The notes under the pieces were generated by a model. It was not told where the DNA came from, ran no database searches, and worked only from the letters and a program-made list of their open reading frames with translations. The position numbers were made by a program, and so were the translations under genes. Positions 43,100 to 54,764 of a stretch of DNA of 64,000 bases are shown here, piece after piece (within the stretch, counting starts at the first letter, position 1; each line of letters begins with the position of its first letter). This stretch comes from Thozetella sp. PMI_491 (Eukaryota; Ascomycota; Sordariomycetes; Chaetosphaeriales; Chaetosphaeriaceae). Location: assembly GCA_021432635.1 (NCBI GenBank), contig MU270036.1:1-64000 (forward strand), written 5' to 3'.

Positions 43100-46000
43100 A
43101 TGGATCACGCGCAGTCTGTTTTCTGGCTTGGGCTCTATGAGGACACAGGCCTCGTTGCCCCGACCCATACAGCATCGCCCAGCTTACCACGCACCCAGTG
43201 GGCGTCCCAGGAAAGCTACGACGCGGCTCAGCTTGTGTTACTGACGATACCGTCGCTAGTACTGCTATTGTTGACCCCAATTAGAGCCCTGCAGCTGCGC
43301 CGAGAGAGCCTCAAGGTGTTGCCAAATTACACCGGAGCGATCAAAGCTGTCAGCAATTCCTCCGAGTGAAGATTTCGGCGAGGAAACGAGCTGACAAACT
43401 TGCAGGTGCTTACAATTGCTATCGCAACGGCCGAACTAGCTGGCCTAATTCTCTGCTTGGCCTCTGATCGCCATGATGCATACTTGATCGCTGCCCATGC
43501 CATTCCTTTCGTAGCAGCCCTCGCTGCTTGCCAATTGTCCTTCTTGGAGCACGGCCGATCCCCGAAGCCGTCCACTTTGCTGATAGCCTACCTACTGGCA
43601 TCCCTCATTTGCGATGGATTTTTCCTACGGTCAATCTTCTCCGGCCATCCGCTCTCTGCCGCTCCGCCCGTGGTTCTCGCAGCAATCAGTCCCAAATTTC
43701 TCTATCTCATCGTTGAATCGACCAACAAGCGATCATACCTTCGACAGCCATACAAGGAGCTGCCTATCGAGCAGACAGTCAGCGACTTGAACCGGACCTT
43801 CTTATTCTGGATCAATGAATTGATACTGCTCGGCAGCTCCAAGCTCTTGACGTACCACGATCTGCCTGGTCTCGATGATACTCTCCAGTCCAGGGGTATT
43901 CGTGAGCGTATGGAGGATTTATGGGCTAAGACTGGTAAGGCCCAAGGCCGCCTATACGAGATTGCAAAATAGCATTGCTGACTTGCGTACTAGCAAAACC
44001 CACGCCGGGGGAGAGCGCAGAAAGTGGAACGGCATTACTCTGGGCGCTATTCAAATTTATCCGAGGTGGGATTCTCGTTAATTCCATCCCTCGGTTGGCT
44101 ACGATAGTCTTCCGCTACTCGCAGCCCATTTTCATCAGCAAGATGATCAAATACGTGACCGAGCCTGTGAGCCAGGGAGCAGAGTCGGACATAACCGGCT
44201 ATGATCTCGTCCTCGCTGCTTTCATCATTTATATCGGCGTCACGGTGAGAAATTCTGACGGTCACAGATTTAAGCATGGATACTGACAGTGTATCAGATA
44301 TCTTTTAATATCTACTACCAAATGACCAACCGTCTGCGGGTCCGGTCCCGCGGTGCCCTCATCAGCCTTATCCACGCTCGCTGCTTAACTATGCGCGATG
44401 GGGTGTACGATGGCTCCGCCGCCGTCACCCACATGAGCAGCGACGTTGAAGGCATCGAAGGCTTTCCTCGGAGTTGCCAAGAACTATGGGCGCTATCGGT
44501 TGAGCTGCTGATCGGCATGACTTTGCTTTGGTACCAAGTCGGATGGTGGTGCATAACGCCTCTCGTAATGATCGGTTGTGAGTGTCTCTTAACCCGTACG
44601 GGACGTGGAAATAGGATTTTGACTAGAGAGAATTTAGTGTCCTCGCGAGTGGTCAAATGGATCGCCGGCCTAGCTGGTAAATTGGTCGGGGAATGGCAAA
44701 AGTTCAAGCAGAAGCGAATCGCGCTGACGACATCTATGATCGACAATATTAAGACCATCAAGATGGTATGGTGCCCTTTTTGCACTGCCCTAGTTCGCAA
44801 AATGGTGTGAGGAGCTAATTCGCGGTGCGGGAAGACTGGAATGACCGACAATGTCATGGCGAGAGTCCAAGACTCTAGGATCACCGATATAAGTAGAGGG
44901 ATGGATCTCCATTGGATTATGCTTTACTTTGACGTGACTGGTACGCACCTCCCATTTCTCCCTCCACAGAGGTTCGCATGCGTTTGCTAACCGCCACAGC
45001 CCATGGAATCGCGTTCCTCGTTCCGGCTGTAACGTTGATAGCGTATGCCGCGGACGCTCATATTCGGGGCGAGGGCTCCTTCGAGCCTACAACCGCATTT
45101 ACGTCAATCGCCATCATAACCCTGGTTGGAAATTCGGCGAACGCGCTGCTTGTCATGCTCCCTCAATTTGCCTCTGCTCATGGCTGCGCCGCGAGAATCC
45201 AGAAATACTTGCTTGAACCTTCGCGAGAAGACAAGCGTATTCTCCTCAACGGGCGCTCACCTGAGAATGGACAGGCCATCGAGACTGGGAAGAGAGCCCA
45301 GAATGGAGATGCACAATCTCCCGCAGTCATTATTGACAACGTGGTTCTTCGCCCAGCCGCTACAGCTAATGTTTGTTTGAACGGCGTAAGCGCATTCCTG
45401 AACAAGGGCTCGTTGAACGTAATCTGCGGCGCTGTAGGAACTGGCAAGACAACTCTGGCTAGGGCCATACTAGGCGATGTCCCTCCAGACAGCGGCTCCA
45501 TCTGCGTCTCGACGAAACGCATTGGATACTGTGCTCAGAAGCCTTGGCTGTTCAACACCAGCATCAGGACCATGGTGTGTGGCGGTCTTGCGGATGAGGC
45601 AGAAGTCGACGAAGAGTGGTACAATTCAGTCCTTCACGCGTGTGGTCTCAAGGATGATATCGCGCAAATGACCGGTGGAGACTCCGAGGCCGTGGGCAGC
45701 CGCGGTGTCACTCTCTCTGGAGGACAAAGACAACGAGTGGTAGGCTAACATGGTTGATCGCCCACCCGGAGAAATTCACTAACTTTGCATATCCGACAGG
45801 TTCTTGCGAGAGCTGTATACTCTAGACCTGAGATCATCATTCTTGACGACGTGCTCAGTGCGCTTGACGCAAAGACCGAGGCCCATGTGGCCGAAATGCT
45901 GCTCGGCCCAGACGGCATCTTTCGCAAGCTAGGAACAACCGTTATTCTGATTACCCATGCCAGTGAGTCTCTGAATAAACCCACTCCGGCTTTGAAGGAA

Positions 46001-48545
46001 AGCTGCTAATTATTCCCAGCCCAACATCTACCCCTCGCCGATCTGATCCTGGTGCTGGGCGAGTCGAAGGTCGTCGAGCAGGGCACGTGGGCTGAGCTCC
46101 GATCTTCAACGGGCTACGTTAGCAAGCTGCAAGTGAAGGAAACAGACTCGTCCCGGACTAAAGCTGCAGCCGACGAGAGGCCTCCCACTATTACAGGCAT
46201 AAAGACCGCTTCGAAAGACGACATGCTAGATCTTACAAGAAAGACCGGCGATTTCTCCCTCTATGGTGTGTTTCGAGATTAGAAGCGTGCCTGAGCCTCT
46301 AGCTAATGTTATTGCAGGATATTACTTCAAGTGTATCGGAGGTCCACTGATGACCATCTTCCTGCTAACGGGTCTCACCCAAGGCGTAACATTCGCCTCC
46401 ACTCCGTTCATTCTGCGGATGTGGACCGAGTCAGGCGGTCGAGATATGTGGCTATACACGGGGATGTATGCTCTATCGTCGCTTCTAACCTGGGCTGCTA
46501 CCGTGGCGATGTGCTGGTGAGTCATGCAATCTTCGCGACGAAAGCGGGTATCAGAGTGGCTAATCCTGTTCCAGGGTGAGCATGATCCTCATATCTGCGA
46601 AAACTGGAAGAATTTTCCACCAGCGACTGTTGAACATCATCATGAAGTACGTGGGCCAATCTCTTCGCTTCGGGCGCATTGACGCGGTACTAAGATGCGT
46701 CCACTAGAGCACCACTGTCATATTTTGCCATTACGGATACTGGCACAATCCTGAATCGGTAAGTCTTGCGAATGTGCTGCTGTTTGCATCTAACAATTCT
46801 TGCAGGTTCTCTCAGGACATGAGCTACGTCGATCAAAGCCTGCCGTTCAACATGCTAGACGTCTCTTTGCGTAAGCACGCAGCCTACCCTTGGAGTTGAC
46901 GGCTTTCAAACTGACTCTCCGCAATAGAGCTCTTCAAGCTAATCTCCAACCTTGTGCTTGTTTTCCTAATGCAGGCCTTCATAGCCATTAGCATGCCTTT
47001 CCTGTTCTTGGTTCTCTACTTCCTACAAAAAGTATACCTGCAGACCTCAAGGCAGATCCGGTTTCTGGACATTGAGCTTAAGGCTGTAGTCTTCTCGAAC
47101 TTCCTTGAGACAGTATGCCGCTCCCCTGCTCCCATTCCTCAGCTCGAATTAACCCTGCGCAGCTCGAAGGTATATCTCACATCCGCGCCTTCGGCTGGCA
47201 ACCTCAGGCCGTGGACGAGAACGTCAAGAAGCTCGACATCTCCCAGCGGCCGAACTACCTTATGAGTTGTGTTCAACTGTGGCTTGGCCTCGTTCTGGGC
47301 TCTATAGTGACCGGGCTCGCCGTGATCGTCACCAGCGTCGCAATTGCGTTCAAGTCCACGACGACGGGCGGTCAGATTGGCATTGCTCTCAATGTGATCC
47401 TCGGCATCTCAAACAATCTCGCGCGGCTCATGGAATCGTGGACTCAGCTGGAAACTTCTTTGGGGTCCATCTCGCGCATAAAGACACTAGAGCAAACTGT
47501 ATTGCCGGAAGACAAAGAGGGCGAAGACTATGAGCCACCTCCAGAGTGGCCGGAGAAAGGGGCAATTGAGTTTCAGAGTGTGGTTGCCTCCTACAAGTAC
47601 GCTTCTTTCCGGTGTGTTATCTCTCTCTTTCATTTAAGCTAACCAGGTGCAGCCCTGAAACGATTGCCCTAAAGGGCATCACTGCGAAGATCTCGCCAGG
47701 GCAGAAAGTTGGAATTTGCGGTCGAACTGGAAGGTAAGCGGCTATCCTCGAATCGTCTTTGCAGTATACTCAACGTACGATCTAGCGGGAAATCCTCCCT
47801 TATACTCTCACTGCTCCGCCTGATTGAGCTGGACTCGGGGTCTATCGTCATTGATGGCCTCGACCTCTCTACTCTTCCTCGGGAGAAGATCCGGGCTAGC
47901 TTAATCACCATCCCGCAAGAAACTTTCGTTCTGAACGACAGTATACGACTCAACATTGACCCGTCGGGTCTTGTCTCGCACGAGGAAATGATCGCTGTCC
48001 TCGAGAAAGTGCAGCTATGGAATGTCATCAAAAGTCGGGGCACTAGTAGTAACGGAGCTAACAGCGGAAACGCTGCAGCACCCTCTGAGGATACTACGTC
48101 AGCTTCGACTGGCGAGGCGGCCCCTGACGGTGCTACCGTACCGAAGAAGGATGGTGCCGATCCCCTTGAATCGTCACTGAAAGACTCCCCTCTGTCGCAT
48201 GGCCAATTCCAGCTCTTCGGCCTCGCCCGCGCCTTGCTCGTCCGCGGTAGATCTCAGATCTTGATCCTGGACGAAGCGACAAGCAACGTGGATAGCAAAA
48301 CGGACGAACTTATGCAGCGCATCATCAGGGAGGAGTTTGCTAGGCACACGATATTGACCATAGCCCATCGGCTAGACACCATACGGGACGCTGATGTCAT
48401 TCTCGTCCTAGACAATGGCAAGTTGGTGGAGACCGGGGCGCCCGGTGACTTGCTAGCGAAGCAGCCGGCAAGGGAGGGCGAGAGCGTCGGCGAGGACTGC
48501 GGGGATAAGGCTTGGCTTAGGGAGATGTGGGATCATGCCCACTGA
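43100..48545 (+). CDS. Full-length ABCC (MRP-type) transporter
   Basis: Seventeen exons join in frame to 1514 aa: 43100-43348, 43406-43934, 43994-44244, 44298-44577, 44638-44765, 44835-44940, 45000-45739, 45800-45962, 46020-46265, 46318-46516, 46575-46646, 46708-46758, 46806-46870, 46928-47112, 47163-47596, 47647-47733, 47786-48545. Layout is TMD0-TMD1-NBD1-TMD2-NBD2. NBD1 has Walker A GAVGTGKTT, signature LSGGQRQ and Walker B IIILDDVLSALD, where Asp replaces the catalytic Glu. NBD2 has GRTGSGKSS, LSHGQFQLFGL and ILILDEATSNVD with the Glu kept. This asymmetry (NBD1 degenerate, NBD2 competent) is normal for ABCC proteins. NBD2 carries a long Ser/Ala/Gly-rich insert before the signature. Such pumps export conjugates, toxins or secondary metabolites at the plasma or vacuolar membrane. 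The first intron uses an unusual GTCAGC donor. Confidence 0.9.
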
Positions 48546-49261
48546 GAAAAGGTATTTTCGTCAAGTGTACCTACACTTGTATTATAGAAATACTAGTATT
48601 ATTGGCTTCGCTCTTCAGAGCAGGGGAGCTTCATCATGGTAGCATGCCACCCAAAGCCTAAATCTTTGGGGTTGGAGTGTCAGCAGCAAATCTCAAGGTC
48701 CTTATATATAGAAGTATCCGGCAAACCAGGTTTTGGCTCATGCTCCCAGGTTTGCTGTAAGACGAAATTATCTACGCAAGGAATACATGTAACAAGTTAT
48801 CAGGAATCCTGTCACCAACCAACAGAGTAGGCAATACAATACTAAGGTCTTTACGGGGGCATGTACAGAAGAAACGACAGAGCCATTTCTGAATTTGATT
48901 AGCGACTTCGCCAATCAGCCATGCCAACGTAGCCGCAACTTTTCCAAGCTAACAATCTTTCCAGGACCAGGGTGTACCAAGACGCTAGTATCCGAAGGCC
49001 CTGGCCTGTGCTCCAGTACCTCGGATATAGACCGAAATTGTCCAAGCATACGGAGCGGAGCACACGTAAGCAAAAAGCTTCAACCTTCATCGTCGAATCC
49101 CTTCTCCACGGTTTATCGGTGGTTCAATATAATTATTTGCGCAAGTTACTTCCTCATTCGATCCAGTTCCGGTCCTTTTCTTTCCGACCTTTCTAGCCTG
49201 ACCGCCACTCCCCATTATACTGCCAGCCACGCTCGCGGACCAATTCGGTCGTTGGACTGCT
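48546..49261. other. Spacer between ABC transporter and thioesterase
   Basis: About 700 bases; no gene seen. It should hold the thioesterase promoter. Confidence 0.4.
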
Positions 49262-49942
49262 ATGGACTCGGAGCTATCGCCGGCACCCGCCGGCGAAAAG
49301 GCATACTTCGACTCTCTCCCCTGGTGTGCGGCACTGCTCGGATCTCCAGGTGTCGTGGCCTTCGCCCCGTTCTCTCGCGACCTGGAGCGCGCTGGTGGCG
49401 ATGAACTGTTCGGACAATCCCACGTATTTCGAGGTGCTCTAGGGACGGAGAACACCATTCCCAACTATATTGGGCTCTTCCAAGACCCGTCATCTACATC
49501 GCCACCTTTATCTATCTTCCAGCCTGGTCCTAGTGGCGACGGCCTAGAATTTATGGCTCGATCGGCTGCCTTCCTTGTCGACCTGCGGCCGGGCATCAAT
49601 GGGTATAAAAAGTTAGCCCACGGCGGCATCACACTGGCCTTGATGGACGATGCAATGGGCAACTTTCTCGCGCTGAATCTGGCGCTGCAGAACAGGTATA
49701 AAAGCGCACATGGTGCACTCCCGCCAGGTGCTAGGGACTTCTCCAAATGGGCGGCTTTCACAATGGGTCTCCAGGTGAAGCTCCGGAGCCCGCTGGTCAC
49801 GCCGCAGGTGGTGGTAGTGGTTGTTCACCTAGAGAAGGCGGAGAGGAAGAGGCTCCACATTCGCACTATTGTAAAGAGCGAGAGCGGGTCGGAGTTCGCC
49901 ACCTGCGAGTCAACATGGGCTCACTTGCCCGGAAAACTATGA
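49262..49942 (+). CDS. Hotdog-fold thioesterase superfamily protein
   Basis: Single exon, 226 aa. The C-terminal two thirds form a PaaI/4HBT-type hotdog domain. The key stretch is KKLAHGGITLALMDDAMG, with the HGG motif followed by the long central helix. After it come the strands VKLRSPLVTPQVVVVVVHLE and RKRLHIRTIVKSESG. Such enzymes hydrolyse acyl-CoA or acyl-carrier thioesters. Fungal members of this length are common near secondary-metabolite genes, but no backbone gene is close here. The start is the first ATG of the frame. Confidence 0.8.
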   Translation: MDSELSPAPAGEKAYFDSLPWCAALLGSPGVVAFAPFSRDLERAGGDELFGQSHVFRGALGTENTIPNYIGLFQDPSSTSPPLSIFQPGPSGDGLEFMARSAAFLVDLRPGINGYKKLAHGGITLALMDDAMGNFLALNLALQNRYKSAHGALPPGARDFSKWAAFTMGLQVKLRSPLVTPQVVVVVVHLEKAERKRLHIRTIVKSESGSEFATCESTWAHLPGKL

Positions 49943-50394
49943 TGGAGTAGAGGTCGACAGGCCGGCAAAAGCCGTCTCTCTAATCGAGTGAACATGCCTC
50001 AAGGTAGATGCCAAGCATTATGGACGACCCTCTGCTAGAGCTAATATCATGACTTCTCAGTACTTATTGTTATCCCAAGCTCGCAATATCTCCACCGTCG
50101 CCTGCTAGGTGGGCTCGGAGGCGGATCAAATGGAGGAGCTGGTCGATCACGTTGAAGCACTATGCATGGGCTCCTCTGGCGATTGCATCCAGTGCTTATG
50201 AACACCGTACTGAACCCCTGATTAGACACGAAATGTTATATTAGCCCGCCTGGGTCATAGCAGTGCAGGATATAGCACCATAATAAGAGTCTTTACGTAT
50301 CGTACTATTAGCTGGTCATTTAGTAGAACTATCTGAGCCTTCTACTACAACATCTCGTTTAAAGCAGTTCTCTGTTTATAGTCTAGCACTGCTG
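49943..50394. other. Convergent spacer, no gene
   Basis: 3' flanks of the thioesterase and cupin genes. Nothing else seen. Confidence 0.4.
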
Positions 50395-51120
50395 CTATGT
50401 AGTGGCTGCCGAGGGTCGCTTCGCGTCGTCCCAGAGCTGGATCAACGGGCCATTTTCGCCCTTCACTGGGTCCATTGTTGGATAGACGACCCGTGAAATC
50501 TCCTCGCGAATCTCGTTCATGATGTCTAGGTTGTCACATAGCTCGTATCTGTACTGTGGAGAGCCCTAGTTAAATGGACTTCTCATTAGCAACATATCAG
50601 TTAATCGGTTGATCTCGGGGCATAAATCCAACAGGAGTCGATGCTCTTCGTCCTACCTTTGGATAGACGCCGACATAGCGAAAATCTTTGGTTGAAGTCG
50701 GATTCATATGCGAGGTACCGGCTGGCAGGACGACCACATCCCCAGGGGCCAGCGCCACTTCTCGCCCCTGCGACGGGTCATCCAGCTGACCACGGCCCAA
50801 AAGTATAGTAGCCTGGCCGGTCACGATTCCTACGAAGTAAATGAGCCAATGAAGATTGAAGAAAGGGTGACTGGCGCCTCACCGTAGCATTCATGGGTGT
50901 TGGGATGGTAGTGGTGCACGCCGATGGCCCCCCAATATCCCTTTTTCTCCCATTCATGGGCCTCGAGAAACTCCGATGTCGTTTCCTCGCAGTGGGGCTT
51001 TGGCAAGACATCCCGATATACGATCACCGGTAGAATATTGTTTGGTACGTACGCGGTGGACGCGAGCGTAAAACATTCTACGCCATGTGCCTGCTTGACA
51101 TCGCTCGATTCCGACGCCAT
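50395..51120 (-). CDS. Small cupin-domain protein (YjlB-like)
   Basis: Three exons (50883-51120, 50657-50829, 50395-50565) give 193 aa. The joined sequence shows a single cupin: HHYHPNTHECYG (motif 1, His/His/Glu metal ligands), IVTGQATILLGRG, then LAPGDVVVLPAGTSHM (motif 2 with the last His). N- and C-terminal helices flank it, ending in IQLWDDAKRPS. Fungal homologues of this length resemble the bacterial YjlB group of unknown function. A metal-dependent dioxygenase or isomerase role is possible but not shown. Confidence 0.85.
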
Positions 51121-51576
51121 TTGCTGCTTTTGGCTTGCGGCCGTTCGTCTGGCGCAACGTGCGGCTTATTAGATGACTATATCGGCGATAAAAGTGAACC
51201 ACCGCACCGAGCGAACGAGCGAGAAACCCCTCACAGGGTATATTATGTGCGGCCCTCTCTGCTCTTGGCCCCTTGGCCACCTAGCCCGATGACAATATTG
51301 CCCCGCCGCCTTGGCTCTTCCGCCATATCTGGGAGCAGCTTAGCGCGGCCGAAGAGTTGCGATTTCGCACATAGTCTCGGGGCCACACTACCTGGTACCT
51401 TCCACACTGGGCTTGGATAAGCGCTTCCCACGATCCACCCAAAACGAGATGGCGTCTAGAGTGCAAATGTGGATTTTCTTGGGGCTTGGCAGTATAATAT
51501 AACAAAGCTATCCTAAATACCTCTGAATCTCCATATCGCACACAGAGGAACACGACCGTGCAAAGCCACGAACTCC
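51121..51576. other. Spacer between the cupin and receiver-domain genes
   Basis: Both genes point left, so this holds the cupin promoter and the receiver gene's 3' end. No gene seen. Confidence 0.4.
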
Positions 51577-52567
51577 CTAGTTCCATTCAACAACTTCCCA
51601 GTCGTCCACTTGGTCGACAACAACCCATGCATTGTCCCCCTGTCCAATCTCCTGTTTTTCCGGGTCCAGGGCTCGCTTTATCTTCTCCATTAACAATGTA
51701 AATGACAATGGCTTGCTAATCGTGTCATCCATCCCGCTCTCGAGGCACTGGCTGGGAGTTTCTTGTGATGCATAGTTAAGCATGCCGATGATCGGGGTCC
51801 GTATCTTCAAGTTGCTACGTTCGTGCTCTCTGATCAACCTCGTGGCTTGGAGGCCATCCTAGAGTGGCTTAGCAAGATTCAAGGAGCGACTATCGTGTGT
51901 GGGCGATAGAGCCGCCCGGCAGCAACATACCATGACAGGCATCCTGGCGTCCATCAAAATGATATCGAACCTCATCCGCCGTGCTTGATCGGCCGCGATC
52001 TGGCCATTTTCCGATGAGGCAACCATATTTGCCCGCAACCCTTTGTCGACAAATTTCACCAGGAGCCTTTGGTTAACCCTATTGTCGTCGACGATCAGAA
52101 CGTCGAGCGGGCGCCCTTGTTTGGTCAACCGTTCGAACGGCTCCTTGGGCTTTGCTGTTAGGCAGTCCATGTCCACTTCTCTGGCCGTTGGCGGTCTGGG
52201 TGGTCTTCGTTCAAATGACTCAACACATCAAATCTGGCAATGTGATGCGCAGAGCCTTTGTTTGGTCTGACCGAGGCAGCCGCTGTGGTTGAGTGCGGGG
52301 TGAGCTCGAACGGTTGGGAGGAAGCGGGGTGGCTGTGCGGTGCCTGAGAAACGCACAGGCCAACAATGGCCGCCCCAGACGCTGCAACGACATCCTGTGC
52401 GGCCTGTTCGCGTACCTTACCTTAGCCTTGGCTTCTAGACCCGACAACCCAGATTCGGGGTCAATGAGCCGCCGCCGTTGTTCTATCATTGGCGCTGCAG
52501 TGGGACAAGCGGAGAGGCTTAGCCGCATCTCGTCATTGTCAGACTGCGGAAAGAATTTGTCGGCCAT
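51577..52567 (-). CDS. Response-regulator receiver (REC) protein, N-terminus unresolved
   Basis: The C-terminal exons are secure: one ending at 51931 and the last at 51577-51858 (72-nt intron). They encode a receiver domain with the acidic pair in LDVLIVDDNRVN, the phospho-acceptor in DIILMDARMPVMDG and the conserved Lys in ISKPLS. The Thr/Ser switch position after the fourth strand reads Leu (PIIGMLNYAS), which is unusual. Upstream, an ATG at 52567 opens a plausible N-terminal exon (MADKFFPQSDNDEMRLSLSA, IEQRRRLIDPESGL) with a GTAAGG donor, but the exon or exons between about 52180 and 52430 cannot be fixed; several frame-consistent introns are possible. Role: signalling output of a His-Asp phosphorelay; the partner kinase is not in the window. 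Confidence 0.65.
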
Positions 52568-53116
52568 TCATAGGCTCGTCGGCGAAGGTGTTGGCTTGTG
52601 ACCAATAATGAGATCGACTCAGCTGCCAAATCCTTGGCTTACCGCAGCAGCCTCGTGATTCTCCCAGGCCCATATCACAAGTCTCGTCGCCGCCGCAGCG
52701 AGCGGCGTATACACTCCAGATGTCCCAACAACGTAGTCACGACCGCCGAGATGATGGCTTCTCAGCGGGCTGGTAGGATCACAGAGGTGTGGTGCGGTCT
52801 GGCCCCCTAGGGGGCCAAATAAACAGTAACCAAAATAACAGCATTGGCTGCCCACCCGATCTATCAGCTGACGCGAGGTGGTTCTTTTGAGTTGAAAATA
52901 GCGCCGCACGAATTTGTATAAAGGGAGAGGTTGCCGGACATAGAATAGGATGACGAACAATAGAGCAGCTCAAATCCCCACTTCCCGTCTCTGATCTCGC
53001 ACTTATTTGCCTTTAAATCTATACAATACAAGTCCTCTAGAGCATTGTTAAATAGTCCCAGAGAAGGAGCGTCTACTTCAAGATATATTTTGACAGTAAG
53101 CCATCAGGCCGCCAAA
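52568..53116. other. Divergent spacer of the receiver gene and the GH64-like gene
   Basis: About 550 bases with promoters of both genes. No gene seen. Confidence 0.4.
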
Positions 53117-54274
53117 ATGCCGAACTCACTGGATATCAAGTTTCAGAACCAGACCGACTCTTCTGAAGTCTATGCCTACGTCACAGGCTTGGCTCTTCAG
53201 CACAACAACGCCCGCGTACTACTCAAGGCAAACGGCCGCGATCTCTACTATCCAGTCAACCCGTCGGGGATCCTGCAGCCTCTCAAGGAGGATTGTGCTA
53301 TTCCCCTTGGCAAGCCTGGCAACACGGTTACTGTGCACATCCCACAGCTCGCCGGCGGTCGCATATGGCTCAGCCGTAATGCCCATCTCACCTTCCTCCT
53401 CAACCCTAGTCCTGCCGGCCCTGTCTTGGTAGAGCCCTCAGTCTTGAACCCGGGCGACCCGAACGCGAAGGTCGACTTCGCATTTGCAGAGTTCACCCTG
53501 AACAACGACCAGCTGTACGCCAACATAAGCTATGTCGACTTTGTACCGCGCCTCCCTGTCGCTCTAACCCTGCAGGAGCCGAACGGTGCGGTGCAGCACG
53601 TCTCCGGTATGGCGGAAGAGGGCCTCCGGAAGGTGTGCGATGGCCTCCGCGCGCAGGCCGCGAAAGATCACAAGCCTTGGGATAAGTTGATTGTGCAAGA
53701 CGGGAAAGGGCCACTAAGGGCCTTGAACCCAACGCACGGCAATGCGCTGGGAGCCAGCTTTGATGGCTACTATGAGCCTTTCGTCGACCAGGTTTGGCGC
53801 AAGTATCGGAACGGACCCAAGTTCAGGATCAATACGCAAAGCCCAGATGGCATCCTCGAGGGCCAGACTCACCCAAAGGACGATGTGCTGGTGATCGGGG
53901 GAGAGAGGTTTAGCAGACCCACTACTGCCGATATTCTGGGAAGCAACAGCGGTCCGTTTGTGACAGGTCCTTCCGCAAAGCGGAATGCCATTATCCCCCG
54001 TCTAGCGGCGGCTTTGCTGCGCACCAGCTTGGTTGCGGCTCAGGATCAGCCCTCGCATCCAAACACATATTACACCTGCGATCCGACTAATCACTACTGT
54101 AGGCTGGTGCACCTGGCTAACTTGGATGGAAAGGGATATGCATTCGCATACGATGATGTGACTCCGGATGGAGGCGTGGATATCTCGGGCAAGGTGAACG
54201 CTGGCAACCCCTCTGCTTTCATTGTCTCAGTCGGAGGACGGAACGCATATGCAGGAGACAAGATGCCGTATTAA
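53117..54274 (+). CDS. GH64-like beta-1,3-glucanase (thaumatin-like fold)
   Basis: Single exon, 385 aa. The start at 53117 (context GCCAAAATGCCG) is preferred to an in-frame ATG 72 nt upstream. The N-terminal part (LDIKFQNQTDSSEVYAYVTG, then YYPVNPSG and LAGGRIWLSRNAHLTF) and the middle (TLNNDQLYANISYVDFVPRL, then NALGASFDGYYEPFVDQVWR) match the GH64/thaumatin-like family. GH64 enzymes release laminaripentaose from beta-1,3-glucan. No signal peptide is visible, so this copy may be intracellular or secreted unconventionally. The role may be wall remodelling or attack on glucan. Confidence 0.8.
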   Translation: MPNSLDIKFQNQTDSSEVYAYVTGLALQHNNARVLLKANGRDLYYPVNPSGILQPLKEDCAIPLGKPGNTVTVHIPQLAGGRIWLSRNAHLTFLLNPSPAGPVLVEPSVLNPGDPNAKVDFAFAEFTLNNDQLYANISYVDFVPRLPVALTLQEPNGAVQHVSGMAEEGLRKVCDGLRAQAAKDHKPWDKLIVQDGKGPLRALNPTHGNALGASFDGYYEPFVDQVWRKYRNGPKFRINTQSPDGILEGQTHPKDDVLVIGGERFSRPTTADILGSNSGPFVTGPSAKRNAIIPRLAAALLRTSLVAAQDQPSHPNTYYTCDPTNHYCRLVHLANLDGKGYAFAYDDVTPDGGVDISGKVNAGNPSAFIVSVGGRNAYAGDKMPY

Positions 54275-54764
54275 TTGTGAGAAATGTGGCAAAGGGCTAT
54301 GTTTACGTAGAGAATAGAGCACTGAGGCTTACATTCATAATTTCCGTTTCAGCAAGAGGTTGCGTAATGCACCTTGTGAAAAGAAAACATGTGGCCTTGG
54401 CGACGCAAGCCACGTCCTCTCAGCTCTAACTTTCATTGCCTCAGCTTACCACCTAGTGCACTGTGGGAAAGTGCCTTGCCAAGGCGCCGCTCACGGTGAA
54501 AGAGTCGAGGCCCCCCTAGCGCAGTGGCGATTCCCCCGCCAACTTCTGAAACAAAGAGATGTAACGGGCAGGCGATATAATAGCACGGCTCTTTCTTTGT
54601 TGGCATTTCCTGCTTTGATGCAAGTTCAGGGAGAGGAACACGCTAGAATACCATCTGGATTAAAATCGAGACAGCTCTAGGCCAGGTGAAAGTTCTGTGA
54701 TGATTTCACTTCCACTCTCCATCGCCAGTGCTGCCGTAAGAAATCCAGAGCCGAGCAAAACCTC
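54275..54764. other. Spacer, no gene
   Basis: About 490 bases; a 106-codon frame here lacks any family signature. It should hold the promoter of the F-box gene. Confidence 0.4.

Noticed and set aside
29906-50394. Secondary-metabolite gene cluster
   Set aside because: Transporters, a thioesterase, a cupin and a broken epoxide hydrolase are suggestive, but no polyketide, peptide, terpene or prenyltransferase backbone gene is present.
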